Below, one piece after another: positions 21,663 through 30,202 of a stretch of 64,000 nt of DNA. The DNA comes from Novosphingobium sp. UBA6272 (GTDB lineage Bacteria; Pseudomonadota; Alphaproteobacteria; Sphingomonadales; Sphingomonadaceae), in assembly GCF_002440635.1 (NCBI RefSeq), contig NZ_DJUW01000026.1, forward strand, positions 52,068-116,067, read 5' to 3'. A model generated the notes under the pieces. The model was not told the DNA's origin and searched no databases. It worked only from the letters and a program-made list of their open reading frames with translations. Made by a program: the position numbers and the translations under genes. How positions within the stretch are numbered: position 1 is the stretch's first letter; every line of letters starts with the position of its first letter.

Positions 21663-23066
21663 ATGGCGCTCGATATCCTGATTGTAGACGATGAACGCGA
21701 CATTCGCGAGCTGGTCGCCGGCGTCCTGAGTGACGAAGGTTTTCAGTGCCGGACTGCGGGCGACAGCACCTCGGCTTTGGCGATGATCGACGAACGCCGC
21801 CCCAGCCTGGTCCTGCTCGACGTCTGGCTGCACGGCAGTCCGATGGACGGGCTTGAAGTGCTCGATGCGATCAAGGCGCGAGAGCCCGAACTGCCGGTGA
21901 TTATCTTCTCCGGCCACGGCAATATCGACACTGCCGTTTCGGCGATCGGGCGCGGGGCGATGGACTTTATCGAGAAGCCGTTCGAGGCCGAGCGCCTGCT
22001 GCTGCTGGTGGCCCGCGCGACCGAGACCGAACGTTTGCGCCGCGAGAATGCCCGGCTGCGCGAAGGCTTTGTCACCGCCGACGAATTCACCGGTAATTCC
22101 AGCGCGATCAACACGGTCCGCGCCACGCTAAAGCGGGTTGCCAACACCGGCAGCCGGCTGCTGATCAGTGGCCCGGCGGGATCGGGCAAGGAAGTGGCCG
22201 CGCGGCTGCTCCACTCGTGGAGCGGGCGCGCCGATAATGCCTTCGTCACCGTCAATTCCGCGCGGATCACCCCCGAACGGTTCGAACAGGAACTGTTCGG
22301 CGAAGAATCCGACGGCAAGCTGGTCCGGGCCGGCCTGCTGGAAATGGCCGACGGTGGTACGCTCTACCTCGATGAGGTGGCCGACATGCCACAATCGACC
22401 CAGGCTCGGATCTTGAGGGTTCTGACCGAGCAGGCATTTGTGCGGGTTGGGGGGCATCGCCAGATCCGGGTTGACGTGCGGGTGGTATCGTCAACGGCGC
22501 GCGATCTCGAAAAGGAGATCGCCGAGCGCCGGTTCCGCGAGGACCTGTTCTACCGGCTCAATGTGGTTCCGGTCACGATACCGAGCCTTGCCGAACGGCG
22601 AGACGATATCCCAACCCTGGTCGATCATTTCTTTGCCCGCTTTGCCGCTGATCAAGGTGTCCCGTCGCCTGACGTTTCCGACGAAGCAATGGCCGCGCTG
22701 CAGAGTTACGAATGGCCTGGGAATGTCCGCCAATTGCGCAATGTTGTTGAGCGCATGATTATCCTTACCCCGCGCGATCAACTGGCCCGGATCGAAGCCG
22801 ACATGTTGCCGAGTGAGGTCCACTCAGGGCGGATCAGCAGCGATAACGGCATGCCCAGCCTGATGGGCGTTCCGCTGCGCGAGGCGCGAGAGAACTTCGA
22901 ACGCGAATATCTGCGGGTTCAGATCAAGCGTTTTTCGGGCAACATTTCCCGCACGGCGAGTTTTATCGGGATGGAACGCTCGGCGCTGCATCGCAAACTC
23001 AAGCTGCTCGGCATGGCCGAACGCCGCGAGGGCGAAGAGGAGGACGAAGCTGAAGCTCAGGCGTAA
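21663..23066 (+). CDS. ntrX: Response regulator NtrX, AAA+ type lacking the GAFTGA loop
   Basis: 467 residues. Receiver domain with Asp53 (LLDVWLHG), AAA+ module with Walker A GPAGSGK (170-176) and Walker B-like LYLDEV, and a C-terminal Fis-type helix-turn-helix (NISRTASFIGMERSALHRKL). Where NtrC has GAFTGA, this protein has EESDGKLVRAGL after ELFG, so the sigma-54 contact loop is missing. NtrX of other alphaproteobacteria also departs from the canonical loop and acts without sigma-54. The chain ends in an acidic tail. It is 22 nt after ntrY. Confidence 0.94.
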   Translation: MALDILIVDDERDIRELVAGVLSDEGFQCRTAGDSTSALAMIDERRPSLVLLDVWLHGSPMDGLEVLDAIKAREPELPVIIFSGHGNIDTAVSAIGRGAMDFIEKPFEAERLLLLVARATETERLRRENARLREGFVTADEFTGNSSAINTVRATLKRVANTGSRLLISGPAGSGKEVAARLLHSWSGRADNAFVTVNSARITPERFEQELFGEESDGKLVRAGLLEMADGGTLYLDEVADMPQSTQARILRVLTEQAFVRVGGHRQIRVDVRVVSSTARDLEKEIAERRFREDLFYRLNVVPVTIPSLAERRDDIPTLVDHFFARFAADQGVPSPDVSDEAMAALQSYEWPGNVRQLRNVVERMIILTPRDQLARIEADMLPSEVHSGRISSDNGMPSLMGVPLREARENFEREYLRVQIKRFSGNISRTASFIGMERSALHRKLKLLGMAERREGEEEDEAEAQA

Positions 23067-23131
23067 TGCGACTGCAATCTTCGGCGTTTACGCGAATCAC
23101 GGTTCGGTTTAATATGCCGGGCATGAGTTCC

Positions 23132-23153
23132 GGCCGGTTCGGGCGAACCGGCC
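23132..23153 (+). terminator. Strong hairpin between ntrX and hfq
   Basis: GGCCGGTTCG and CGAACCGGCC are perfect complements separated by two bases. The hairpin lies 65 nt after ntrX and 46 nt before hfq. No T run follows, so it could be a weak terminator or an element in the hfq leader. Confidence 0.5.
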
Positions 23154-23199
23154 AGATTGCGGACTGTTCCAGCAGCCGCCAACAAGAAGGAGAAGGCCG

Positions 23200-23772
23200 A
23201 TGACCTCACGTACCCTCACCGCGCGTCCTCGCGCAGAAAAAGCCGAAGCCGAAGCAAGCGAAGCTCCCCCCGTGATCGCAGGCAAGGGACAGAACCTGCA
23301 GGACCAGTTCCTCAACCTGCTGCGCAAGAACAAAATTCCGGTGACCATGTTCCTGGTCAAGGGCGTCAAGCTGCAAGGTATCGTTACCTGGTTTGACAAC
23401 TTCTCGATCCTGCTGCGCCGCGATGGCCAGAGCCAGCTGGTCTACAAGCATGCGGTCTCCACCATCATGCCCAGCCAGCCAGTCGATGCGCGCCAGTTCG
23501 GCGGGAGCGGGGAAGGGGGCAAGAAAGTCCGCCTGCTGCAGGACGTGTTCCTGACCAGCGTCCGCAATTCCGAAGTCCAGGTCACCATGTTCCTCGTCAA
23601 CGGCGTGATGCTGCAGGGCCGCGTCGCTGCGTTCGACCTGTTCTGCATGTTGCTTGAGCGCGAGGGCTACGTCCAGCTGGCCTACAAGCACGCAGTCTCA
23701 ACCATCCAGCCCGTTTCCCCGATCGATCTGACCGGCGATGGCTGGGAGGGTGAGGAAGGCGAGGACGACTGA
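23200..23772 (+). CDS. hfq: Tandem-domain RNA chaperone Hfq
   Basis: 190 residues, about twice the usual length, with two complete Sm domains: about 29-95 and 109-175. Both carry the Sm2 signature YKHAVST (82-88 and 162-168) and the proximal-face Gln (Gln34 and Gln114 in LQD). They are not equal: domain 2 has NSE in place of the basic rim of domain 1, and Met137 where E. coli has distal-face Lys31. Three such chains could form a pseudo-hexamer. Acidic tail GEEGEDD. The ribosome site AAGAAGGAG precedes the ATG. Double Hfq is known in some Sphingomonadales. hflX follows immediately, as in many Proteobacteria. Confidence 0.95.
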   Translation: MTSRTLTARPRAEKAEAEASEAPPVIAGKGQNLQDQFLNLLRKNKIPVTMFLVKGVKLQGIVTWFDNFSILLRRDGQSQLVYKHAVSTIMPSQPVDARQFGGSGEGGKKVRLLQDVFLTSVRNSEVQVTMFLVNGVMLQGRVAAFDLFCMLLEREGYVQLAYKHAVSTIQPVSPIDLTGDGWEGEEGEDD

Positions 23773-25100
23773 GTTTTCTGGAAGACAGCCGCGAAGAAGT
23801 AGCCCGCGGGGCGCGGGCGCTGATCGTTTACCCGGAATTCCGGGGCAGGGCCGCCGCCGCGATCGATACCGCGGCTCGGCTCGAGGAAGCGCGCGGCCTG
23901 GCGCTGGCGATTGGGCTTGAGGTAGTCGACGCGATCGCGATCCCGATCCGCGAAGCGCGGGCCGGGACGCTGTTCGGTGAAGGCCAGATCCAGAACATCG
24001 ACGTCGCCTGCAACCAGGACGACGCCGAACTGGTGATCGTCGATGGTTCGCTCAGCGCAATCCAGCAGCGCAACCTGGAAGAAAAGCTCAAGCGCAAGGT
24101 CATCGACCGGACCGGCCTGATCCTCGAGATCTTCGGGGAGCGCGCCGCGACTGCCGAAGGGCGTTTGCAGGTCGAACTGGCGCACCTCGATTATCAGGCC
24201 GGGCGACTGGTGCGAAGCTGGACTCACCTTGAGCGGCAGCGCGGCGGCTTCGGCTTTCTGGGCGGCCCCGGCGAAACCCAGATCGAGGCCGACCGCCGGA
24301 TGATCCGCGACCGGATGGCCCGGCTGCGCAAGGAGCTCGACCAGGTCCGCCGCACCCGCGGCCTGCACCGCAGCCGGCGCGAAAAGGCGCCCTGGCCGGT
24401 GATCGCGCTGGTCGGCTATACCAATGCCGGCAAGTCAACCCTGTTCAACCGGCTGACCGGCGCCGATGTGATGGCGGAAAACCTGCTGTTCGCCACGCTT
24501 GATCCGACGATGCGGCGGATCCGCTTGCCGGGCGTCGACAAGGCGATCCTGTCCGACACGGTGGGGTTCATCTCCGACCTTCCGACCCAGCTGGTTGCCG
24601 CCTTCCGCGCGACGCTGGAAGAGGTCACCGCCGCCGATGTGATCGTCCACGTCCGTGACATCGCCAATCCCGATACCGCGCAGCAGAAGATCGAAGTGCT
24701 CGGCGTGCTGGCCGAACTGGGGCTGGTCGAAGCCGATGGTGCCGCCCCGACGATCCCGATCGTCGAAGCCTGGAACAAGTGGGACCTGCTCGACGCCGAT
24801 CGCGCCGCCGACCTGACCGAGCAGATCGCAGCGCAGCGTGACGCGGTGATCGTTCCGGTATCAGCGCTCACCGGGCAGGGCTGTGACGAGTTGCTCGAAG
24901 CTGTCGGCAAGCTCTTGACCCAGGGCGCGCGGCTCCATTCCTTTGTGCTGCCGGTCCGCGACGGGCAGCGGCTGGCGTGGCTTCATGCCCACGGTGAAGT
25001 GGTCAGCGAAATGGAAGCTGGCGAGGACGAGCGCGGTCCGCTGCGCCGGTTGGAAGTGCGGCTCGAGCCGCGTGAGCTAGGGCGCTTTACCCGGCTCTGA
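23769..25100 (+). CDS. hflX: Ribosome-associated GTPase HflX, probable CTG start
   Basis: 443 residues if it starts at the CTG at 23769, which overlaps the hfq stop as CTGA. HflX splits stalled or hibernating ribosomes. G1 is GYTNAGKST (216-224), then DTVGF (G3) and NKWD (G4). The N-terminal HflX domain starts within a few codons of the hfq stop (ARGARALIVYPEF, LEEARGLALAIG). The frame has no ATG, GTG or TTG until 24033, which would remove about 88 conserved residues including LFGEGQ. CTG at 23769, or less likely CTG at 23778, is therefore inferred. Confidence 0.9.
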   Translation: MSFLEDSREEVARGARALIVYPEFRGRAAAAIDTAARLEEARGLALAIGLEVVDAIAIPIREARAGTLFGEGQIQNIDVACNQDDAELVIVDGSLSAIQQRNLEEKLKRKVIDRTGLILEIFGERAATAEGRLQVELAHLDYQAGRLVRSWTHLERQRGGFGFLGGPGETQIEADRRMIRDRMARLRKELDQVRRTRGLHRSRREKAPWPVIALVGYTNAGKSTLFNRLTGADVMAENLLFATLDPTMRRIRLPGVDKAILSDTVGFISDLPTQLVAAFRATLEEVTAADVIVHVRDIANPDTAQQKIEVLGVLAELGLVEADGAAPTIPIVEAWNKWDLLDADRAADLTEQIAAQRDAVIVPVSALTGQGCDELLEAVGKLLTQGARLHSFVLPVRDGQRLAWLHAHGEVVSEMEAGEDERGPLRRLEVRLEPRELGRFTRL

Positions 25101-25871
25101 TGCCTTGACGTCGTTCCACAGCGCGTCCTGCTGGTCGAGTGACAGTGCTGTGAAATCCTGGCCGCGATCCGCGGCCAACGCTTCCATTGCCTGAAACCGG
25201 CGTTCGAACTTGGCATTGGCCGCGCGCAGCGCTTCTTCTGCCGGCACTCCATAGGCGCGAACCAGATTGACCGCGGCGAATAGCAGATCGCCTGCCTCTT
25301 CAATGCGTTCCGCTTCCGTTCCAGCGGCAGCGAGTTCGGCCACTTCCTCGGCCAGCTTGTCGGCCGGCCCCTTGGTATCGGGCCAATCGAACCCGACCCG
25401 CGCCGCGCGTTTCTGCAGCTTCTCGGCGCGGAGCAAGGCGGGAAGGGTGAGGGCGACGCCATCGAGCGCGCTGGCGGCGCCCTTGGCGGCGCGCTCATTC
25501 GCCTTGAGGCTTTCCCAGCGATCCTCGCGTGACTGGCCTTGGTCGGGTGCTTCGCCGAAGATGTGCGGGTGGCGCGCTTCCATCTTGTCGCTGATTGCGG
25601 CAGCGACATCGGCGAAAGCAAAGTGTCCGGCTTCCTCGGCGATCCGGGCGTGGAACACGACCTGGAGCAGCAGGTCGCCAAGCTCGTCTTTCAGCGCTGC
25701 CAGATCGTCCCGCGCGATCGCGTCGGCAACCTCATAGGCTTCCTCGATCGTGTACGGCGCGATCGTGGCAAAGCTCTGCGCACAGTCCCATTCACAGCCG
25801 CGCCGCGGATCGCGCAGCCGTGCCATGATCGAGAGGAGGCGGTCGAGTGGGGGCACGGTGGGCTCGGTCAT
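25077..25871 (-). CDS. mazG: Nucleoside triphosphate pyrophosphohydrolase MazG
   Basis: 264 residues. It hydrolyses NTPs to NMP and PPi, cleaning aberrant nucleotides and affecting ppGpp levels. Two MazG domains: the first has CEWDCAQSF and EEAYEVADAI with ELGDLLLQVVFHA, the second EEVAELAAAGTEAERIEEAGDLLFAAVNL; the paired E-E-x-x-D metal ligands are intact in both. It is last in the long minus-strand gene series and overlaps the 3' end of hflX by 24 nt tail to tail. An AT-rich palindrome precedes its start. Confidence 0.95.
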   Translation of the reverse strand: MTEPTVPPLDRLLSIMARLRDPRRGCEWDCAQSFATIAPYTIEEAYEVADAIARDDLAALKDELGDLLLQVVFHARIAEEAGHFAFADVAAAISDKMEARHPHIFGEAPDQGQSREDRWESLKANERAAKGAASALDGVALTLPALLRAEKLQKRAARVGFDWPDTKGPADKLAEEVAELAAAGTEAERIEEAGDLLFAAVNLVRAYGVPAEEALRAANAKFERRFQAMEALAADRGQDFTALSLDQQDALWNDVKASEPGKAP

Positions 25872-25880
25872 TTAAGATTG

Positions 25881-25894
25881 ATAATATATATTAT
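25881..25894. promoter_or_regulatory. AT-rich 14-nt palindrome before mazG
   Basis: ATAATATATATTAT is a perfect palindrome within the 54-nt gap ahead of mazG, in a region otherwise above 60% GC. It could contain a -10 box for mazG or an operator; its position (10 nt before the ATG) would give a near-leaderless transcript if it were the -10 box. Confidence 0.4.
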
Positions 25895-25925
25895 GTTAAA
25901 TGAAAGATAAGCCAGGAAAGCCCAC

Positions 25926-26117
25926 TCACGGGCGGAACAGCCCTATCGCGAGGGTCAAACCAACAAAGATCGTCACCCAGATAGCCAACATTTGCAGCTT
26001 CTGTCTTCTTCCGTGTCCGGCGGCATCGGAATCGGACCGGAACGCATAAAGATTGAGCGCCAGTACCATCAACCCACCGATGATCGCGGCAATAGTGTCT
26101 CCAGTGCTCATGTTCAT
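25926..26117 (-). CDS. Small two-helix membrane protein
   Basis: 63 residues with two hydrophobic segments (about 8-25 and 42-60) around a charged loop rich in Arg and Asp (RSDSDAAGHGRRQK). The start overlaps the stop of the metallo-hydrolase gene as ATGA, which supports real translation. An inner ATG two codons downstream is also possible. I do not recognise the family. It sits between the hydrolase and mazG. Confidence 0.65.
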   Translation of the reverse strand: MNMSTGDTIAAIIGGLMVLALNLYAFRSDSDAAGHGRRQKLQMLAIWVTIFVGLTLAIGLFRP

Positions 26118-26884
26118 GCCAGAACCTCCAGACCGTCATATCCGACCAATACATGGGCCGGAACCTCAGCCTGCAATGCAGCATAGTCGAGCGACTTGTC
26201 GAGATGTGTCAGGATCCCGGTTCCGGCGCGGACGGCGTCGATCAGCTCCAGCGACATCGCCAGATGCGCATGGGTCGGATGCGGATCGTGGCGCAGGCAA
26301 TCGACCGCAAGCACGTCGACGCCGCTCAGCAGATCGACCATTTCACGCGTAATTGAATTGAAGTCTACCGCGTAACCGACCGATTTTCCGTCACAATCGA
26401 ACCGGAACGCAGTGCTTCCCATCGAAGGCGCGTGCGGCATCGGACAATGACGCACGCCAATTCCGGCACACATCCGCACACGGTCCAGGCTGTCGAGCGA
26501 CAGTAAGGTCGGATAACCGTCCTGTCCGGCAAAGACGTAGCCGAACCGCTGGCGCAGCCGCCGCACGGTTTCATCGTCGGCATAGGCCGGGATCGGCCCG
26601 GCGCGGCCATAGCGCAGCACCCGCAGGTCATCGATCCCGTGGCAGTGATCGGCGTGATCGTGAGTCCAGAATACCGCGTCGATCCGATCGATTCCGTTGG
26701 CCAGGAACTGGTTGCGCAGGTCCGGCGAGGTATCGACCAGCAGGCGGCTGCCATCGGCGCTTTCTACCAGGATCGAGACGCGGCTGCGGCGGTTGCGCGG
26801 TTCTTCGGGATCGCAGGCGCCCCAATCATTGCCGATCCGCGGCACCCCGGTGCTGGTTCCGCAGCCCAGAACCAGCAACTTCAC
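26114..26884 (-). CDS. MBL-fold metallo-hydrolase (PhnP-like)
   Basis: 256 residues, GTG start overlapping the tatD stop (GTGA). Metallo-beta-lactamase fold with the metal motif THDHADH (about 74-80), the N-terminal LGCGTSTGVPRIG seen in phosphodiesterases of the PhnP type, and later His residues in HDPHPTHAHLA and TGILTHLDKS. It probably hydrolyses a cyclic or diester phosphate; no phosphonate genes are near, so the substrate is open. The tatD-MBL pairing behind metG is common in alphaproteobacteria. Confidence 0.88.
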   Translation of the reverse strand: MKLLVLGCGTSTGVPRIGNDWGACDPEEPRNRRSRVSILVESADGSRLLVDTSPDLRNQFLANGIDRIDAVFWTHDHADHCHGIDDLRVLRYGRAGPIPAYADDETVRRLRQRFGYVFAGQDGYPTLLSLDSLDRVRMCAGIGVRHCPMPHAPSMGSTAFRFDCDGKSVGYAVDFNSITREMVDLLSGVDVLAVDCLRHDPHPTHAHLAMSLELIDAVRAGTGILTHLDKSLDYAALQAEVPAHVLVGYDGLEVLA

Positions 26885-27654
26885 GCGGCTTTTCCGAACA
26901 GCTTGAAGAAGTTGCGGGTGGTTGCGTCGGCCAGTGCCTCGGGCGTGGTGTCACGCAAGGCTGACACGAACCGCGCGGTATCGGCGGTAAAGGCCGGCTC
27001 GCAAACCTGGCCGCGGTGCGGCACCGGCGCCAGGAACGGCGCGTCGGTCTCAACCAGGATGCGATCTTCGGGAAGTTCGGCAGCAATTGCCTGCAAGTCC
27101 CTGGCATTCTTGAACGTAACGATACCGGACAAGGATATGGTTAATCCCAGCGCAAGAACCTTGCGAGCGAAGTCTTGCGAGGCGGTGAAGCAATGGATCA
27201 GCGCCGGATAGGCCCCCTGCTCCATTTCTTCTGCCATGATCGCGTAGGTATCATCCTCGGCATCGCGGGTATGGACGATCAGCGGCAATCCGGTTTCCCG
27301 AGCCACAGAAATATGCCGCCGGAACAGTGCCTTCTGCGTTTCCCGGTCGGAATGGTCGTAATAGTAGTCAAGCCCGGTTTCGCCGATCGCGATCACCCGG
27401 GGATGCGCCGCTGCTTCGAGCAAGGCAGCCTCGCCCATGTCGGCATGGCCATCGGCTTCGTGCGGATGAATCCCGACGCTGGCCCAGACATCGCTTTCGC
27501 GTTCTGCAGTGGCGATCACCTGATTCCACTCGCGCTGGCGGGTCGAAATCGAGAGGAAGCCCCCCACCCCGGCCTGCCGCGCGCGTGCCAGCACTGCCTG
27601 CTGGTCCTCGACCAGCCCCTTGTATTCAAGGTGGCAGTGGGAATCGATCAGCAT
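26881..27654 (-). CDS. tatD: TatD-family metal-dependent deoxyribonuclease
   Basis: 257 residues. TIM-barrel hydrolase with metal ligands visible as DSHCHL at the N terminus, a central Glu in GETGLDYYY, His in IVHTRDA and IHCFTAS, and Asp in LVETDAPFL. Family members act as 3'-5' exonucleases or D-aminoacyl-tRNA deacylase-like enzymes. The start overlaps the metG stop by one base; the next gene overlaps as GTGA. Confidence 0.94.
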   Translation of the reverse strand: MLIDSHCHLEYKGLVEDQQAVLARARQAGVGGFLSISTRQREWNQVIATAERESDVWASVGIHPHEADGHADMGEAALLEAAAHPRVIAIGETGLDYYYDHSDRETQKALFRRHISVARETGLPLIVHTRDAEDDTYAIMAEEMEQGAYPALIHCFTASQDFARKVLALGLTISLSGIVTFKNARDLQAIAAELPEDRILVETDAPFLAPVPHRGQVCEPAFTADTARFVSALRDTTPEALADATTRNFFKLFGKAA

Positions 27655-29210
27655 CAGGCGTCCTCGGCCGGCAGTTCGAGCCGCGGGAACACGCCGACGG
27701 GCTGCGAAAGGCGGAAATCGGATTCCGCCAGCGCCGAATACCAGTGCGACTGGATCGCTTGATAATCGCGTAATTCCGGCGGGATACCCATTTGATCGAG
27801 CAGCTTCGCCGCGCTGGCCGGAATCACCGGAATCGCCGCCACCGCGAGCTGGGCAATCGCGATGTAGAGCGTGGCCAATACCGTCTGCATCCGGGCCGGA
27901 TCGGTCTTGCGCAGCGTCCAGGGTGCCTGGGCGTCGACATACTGGTTGCAGGCAAAGATCGCCGCCATCCAGTGTTCGAGACCGACCGAAAACTCCAGCG
28001 CTTCAAAGCATTCGGGTACGCGCCTGGTGACCGCCTCGTTGACCGTCGCGAACAGCTCCAGATCTTCGGTAGTATGCCCCGAAATCTCAGGGAGATAGGC
28101 GTCGCAGTTCTTGAAGACTTGCGACAGTGTACGCTGGGCCAGATTGCCGAAACTGTTTGCCAGTTCAGCATTGCAGCGGGTGACGATCGCCTCGGGCGAA
28201 TAGGACCCGTCCTGCCCGAAGGCCACTTCGCGCATCAGGAAATAGCGCAGGCTGTCGACCCCGAACTGCCCGGCCAGCGCGATCGGATCGGTGACATTGC
28301 CGAGCGACTTCGATTCCTTCTGCCCGCGGTTGAGCAGGAAGCCGTGGCCGAACACCTGCTTTGGGAGGGCCAGGCCAGCGCTGATCAGGAAGGCTGGCCA
28401 GTAGATCGTGTGAAAGCGGACGATATCCTTGCCGATAAGGTGCAGATCGGCCGGCCAGTACTTCGCGTAATCGCCAGTTTCGTCGGGGAAACCGAGGCCT
28501 GTTATGTAATTGGTCAAGGCATCGACCCAGACATACATCACATGGTTCTCGCTGCCCGGAACCTTGACGCCCCAATCGAAACTGGTGCGCGAGATCGAGA
28601 GATCGCGCAGCCCCGATTTGACGAAGCCGATCATCTCGTTACGGCGGCTCTCCGGGCGCAGAAAGCCGGGGCTTTCCAGCAATTCCAGCAATTTGTCCTG
28701 ATAAGCGGACAGGCGGAAGAACCAGCTTTCCTCTACCGTCCATTCCACTGGGGTTCCTTGCGGAGAAAGCTTTTCGCCCCCCTCCCCGGCCACCAGTTCG
28801 CTTTCGTCGTAATAGGCCTCGTCGCGGACCGAGTACCAGCCTTCGTAGCGATCGAGGTAGAGATCGCCATTGGCTTCCATCCGCCGCCACAGTTCTTGCG
28901 TTGCGGCATGATGGCGCGGTTCGGTGGTGCGCTGGAAAACGTCATAGGAAACATTAAGACCATCGCACATATCGATGAAATATTGCGACATCTCGCTCGC
29001 AAGTTGTGCCGGAGTGATACCCAGGTCCCGCGCCTTTTGGGCCATTTTCAGGCCATGCTCGTCCGTACCGGTCTGGAACCGGACGTCGCGGCCCATCTGC
29101 CGCTGGAACCGCGCGATCACATCGGCGGCAATCGCCTCATAAGCGTGGCCGATGTGCGGCTTCCCGTTGGGATAGGAAATGGCAGTGGTGATATAGAATG
29201 GTTCGGCCAT
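27654..29210 (-). CDS. metG: Methionyl-tRNA synthetase
   Basis: 518 residues. Class I synthetase with HIGH (PHIGHAYE, about 18-25) and a KMSKS variant, KESKS (about 305). The short length and absence of zinc-knuckle Cys clusters and of a C-terminal dimer domain place it with the compact alphaproteobacterial form. WEx-type residues for Met recognition lie in WFFRLSAYQ and the VWVDALTNYITG block. It is 29 nt after holB and overlaps tatD by one base. Confidence 0.96.
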   Translation of the reverse strand: MAEPFYITTAISYPNGKPHIGHAYEAIAADVIARFQRQMGRDVRFQTGTDEHGLKMAQKARDLGITPAQLASEMSQYFIDMCDGLNVSYDVFQRTTEPRHHAATQELWRRMEANGDLYLDRYEGWYSVRDEAYYDESELVAGEGGEKLSPQGTPVEWTVEESWFFRLSAYQDKLLELLESPGFLRPESRRNEMIGFVKSGLRDLSISRTSFDWGVKVPGSENHVMYVWVDALTNYITGLGFPDETGDYAKYWPADLHLIGKDIVRFHTIYWPAFLISAGLALPKQVFGHGFLLNRGQKESKSLGNVTDPIALAGQFGVDSLRYFLMREVAFGQDGSYSPEAIVTRCNAELANSFGNLAQRTLSQVFKNCDAYLPEISGHTTEDLELFATVNEAVTRRVPECFEALEFSVGLEHWMAAIFACNQYVDAQAPWTLRKTDPARMQTVLATLYIAIAQLAVAAIPVIPASAAKLLDQMGIPPELRDYQAIQSHWYSALAESDFRLSQPVGVFPRLELPAEDA

Positions 29211-29239
29211 GGCCGGGTTTTGTCTTTCAATTCGCAGGG

Positions 29240-30202
29240 TCAGGCGGCCTCTCTAGGCATGGCGAGCGAGGCCAGCAAGGCTCCGATTTCCATCACCGCC
29301 AGGGCCGGATCGAAATTGTAAGTCGGCATCTGTGCGGAAAGACGGACCAGTTCGCCATGCGCGGCGATCACCTGCTGGTTGCGCGCGCCGTCGCCCTTGC
29401 CCAGTTCGGCCGCGACCACTGCCCGGGCCAGATCGACCGCGGCCTGCTGACGCTCGCGGTCGGGCCTTGCGCCGATTTCCTCAGCCAAGGCGCCGCGCAG
29501 GGCGAAATGCTCGTCACCCTCAGCAATCAGACGGACCATCAGCTGATGAAGCTTGCCGAGATCCTGCTCGACGAATTCCAGCGCCGCTCCCGGTGATCCC
29601 TCCGCCGCAGCCACGGCGGCTGCCCGCGCTGCCGCATCGGCCTGGGGCGCGATATCGCACAGGATCCGGTCGATCGCGGCATTTTCCAGCGGCGCGAAGC
29701 GTAGCACCCGGCAGCGCGAACGGATGGTCGGCAAGAGCCGGCCGGGACGGTGCGTCACCAGCAGGAAGAACGTGCCGACAGGCGGCTCTTCCAGCGCCTT
29801 TAGCAGCGCGTTGGCGGCGTTGCGCTCCAGATCGTCGGCCGGATCGATAATCACTACGCGGCGCGATCCCAGCGTCGGGCGGGTGTGCAGCCGGTTGGTC
29901 AGCGCGCGGATTTCGTCGATCGGGATCGAGCGCTTGCGGCGGTATTCGCCGCCATCCTCGCGCTTCTTGGCCTCTTCCTTGTTCTCGGGCGGATGCTCGG
30001 GGATCAGGATATCGGGATGGGCCTCGATCGGAGGCTGCGGCAGATCCGGCTCACGCACCAGCTCGGCAGCGGCAGCGCGCGCGAATAGGCCCTTGCCGAG
30101 CCCTTTGAGCCCGGTCAGCATCCAGGCATGGTGCATTCGCGGGCTGGTAATTGCAGCCCGAAATTCGCGCCAGGCCGGATCGTGGCCGAACAGGTCTGTC
30201 AC
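29240..30202 (-). CDS. holB: DNA polymerase III delta-prime subunit
   Basis: 320 residues, GTG start overlapping the tmk stop (GTGA). Clamp-loader component. The N terminus GHDPAWREF and HHAWMLTGLKGLGKGLFA give a P-loop-like segment. NALLKALEEPP and LVTHRPGRLLPTIRSRC (SRC motif) are diagnostic of clamp-loader AAA+ subunits. A charged insertion with KEEAKKRED lies between the P loop and sensor regions. The zinc-module cysteines of classical delta-prime are not evident. Confidence 0.93.
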   Translation of the reverse strand: MTDLFGHDPAWREFRAAITSPRMHHAWMLTGLKGLGKGLFARAAAAELVREPDLPQPPIEAHPDILIPEHPPENKEEAKKREDGGEYRRKRSIPIDEIRALTNRLHTRPTLGSRRVVIIDPADDLERNAANALLKALEEPPVGTFFLLVTHRPGRLLPTIRSRCRVLRFAPLENAAIDRILCDIAPQADAAARAAAVAAAEGSPGAALEFVEQDLGKLHQLMVRLIAEGDEHFALRGALAEEIGARPDRERQQAAVDLARAVVAAELGKGDGARNQQVIAAHGELVRLSAQMPTYNFDPALAVMEIGALLASLAMPREAA

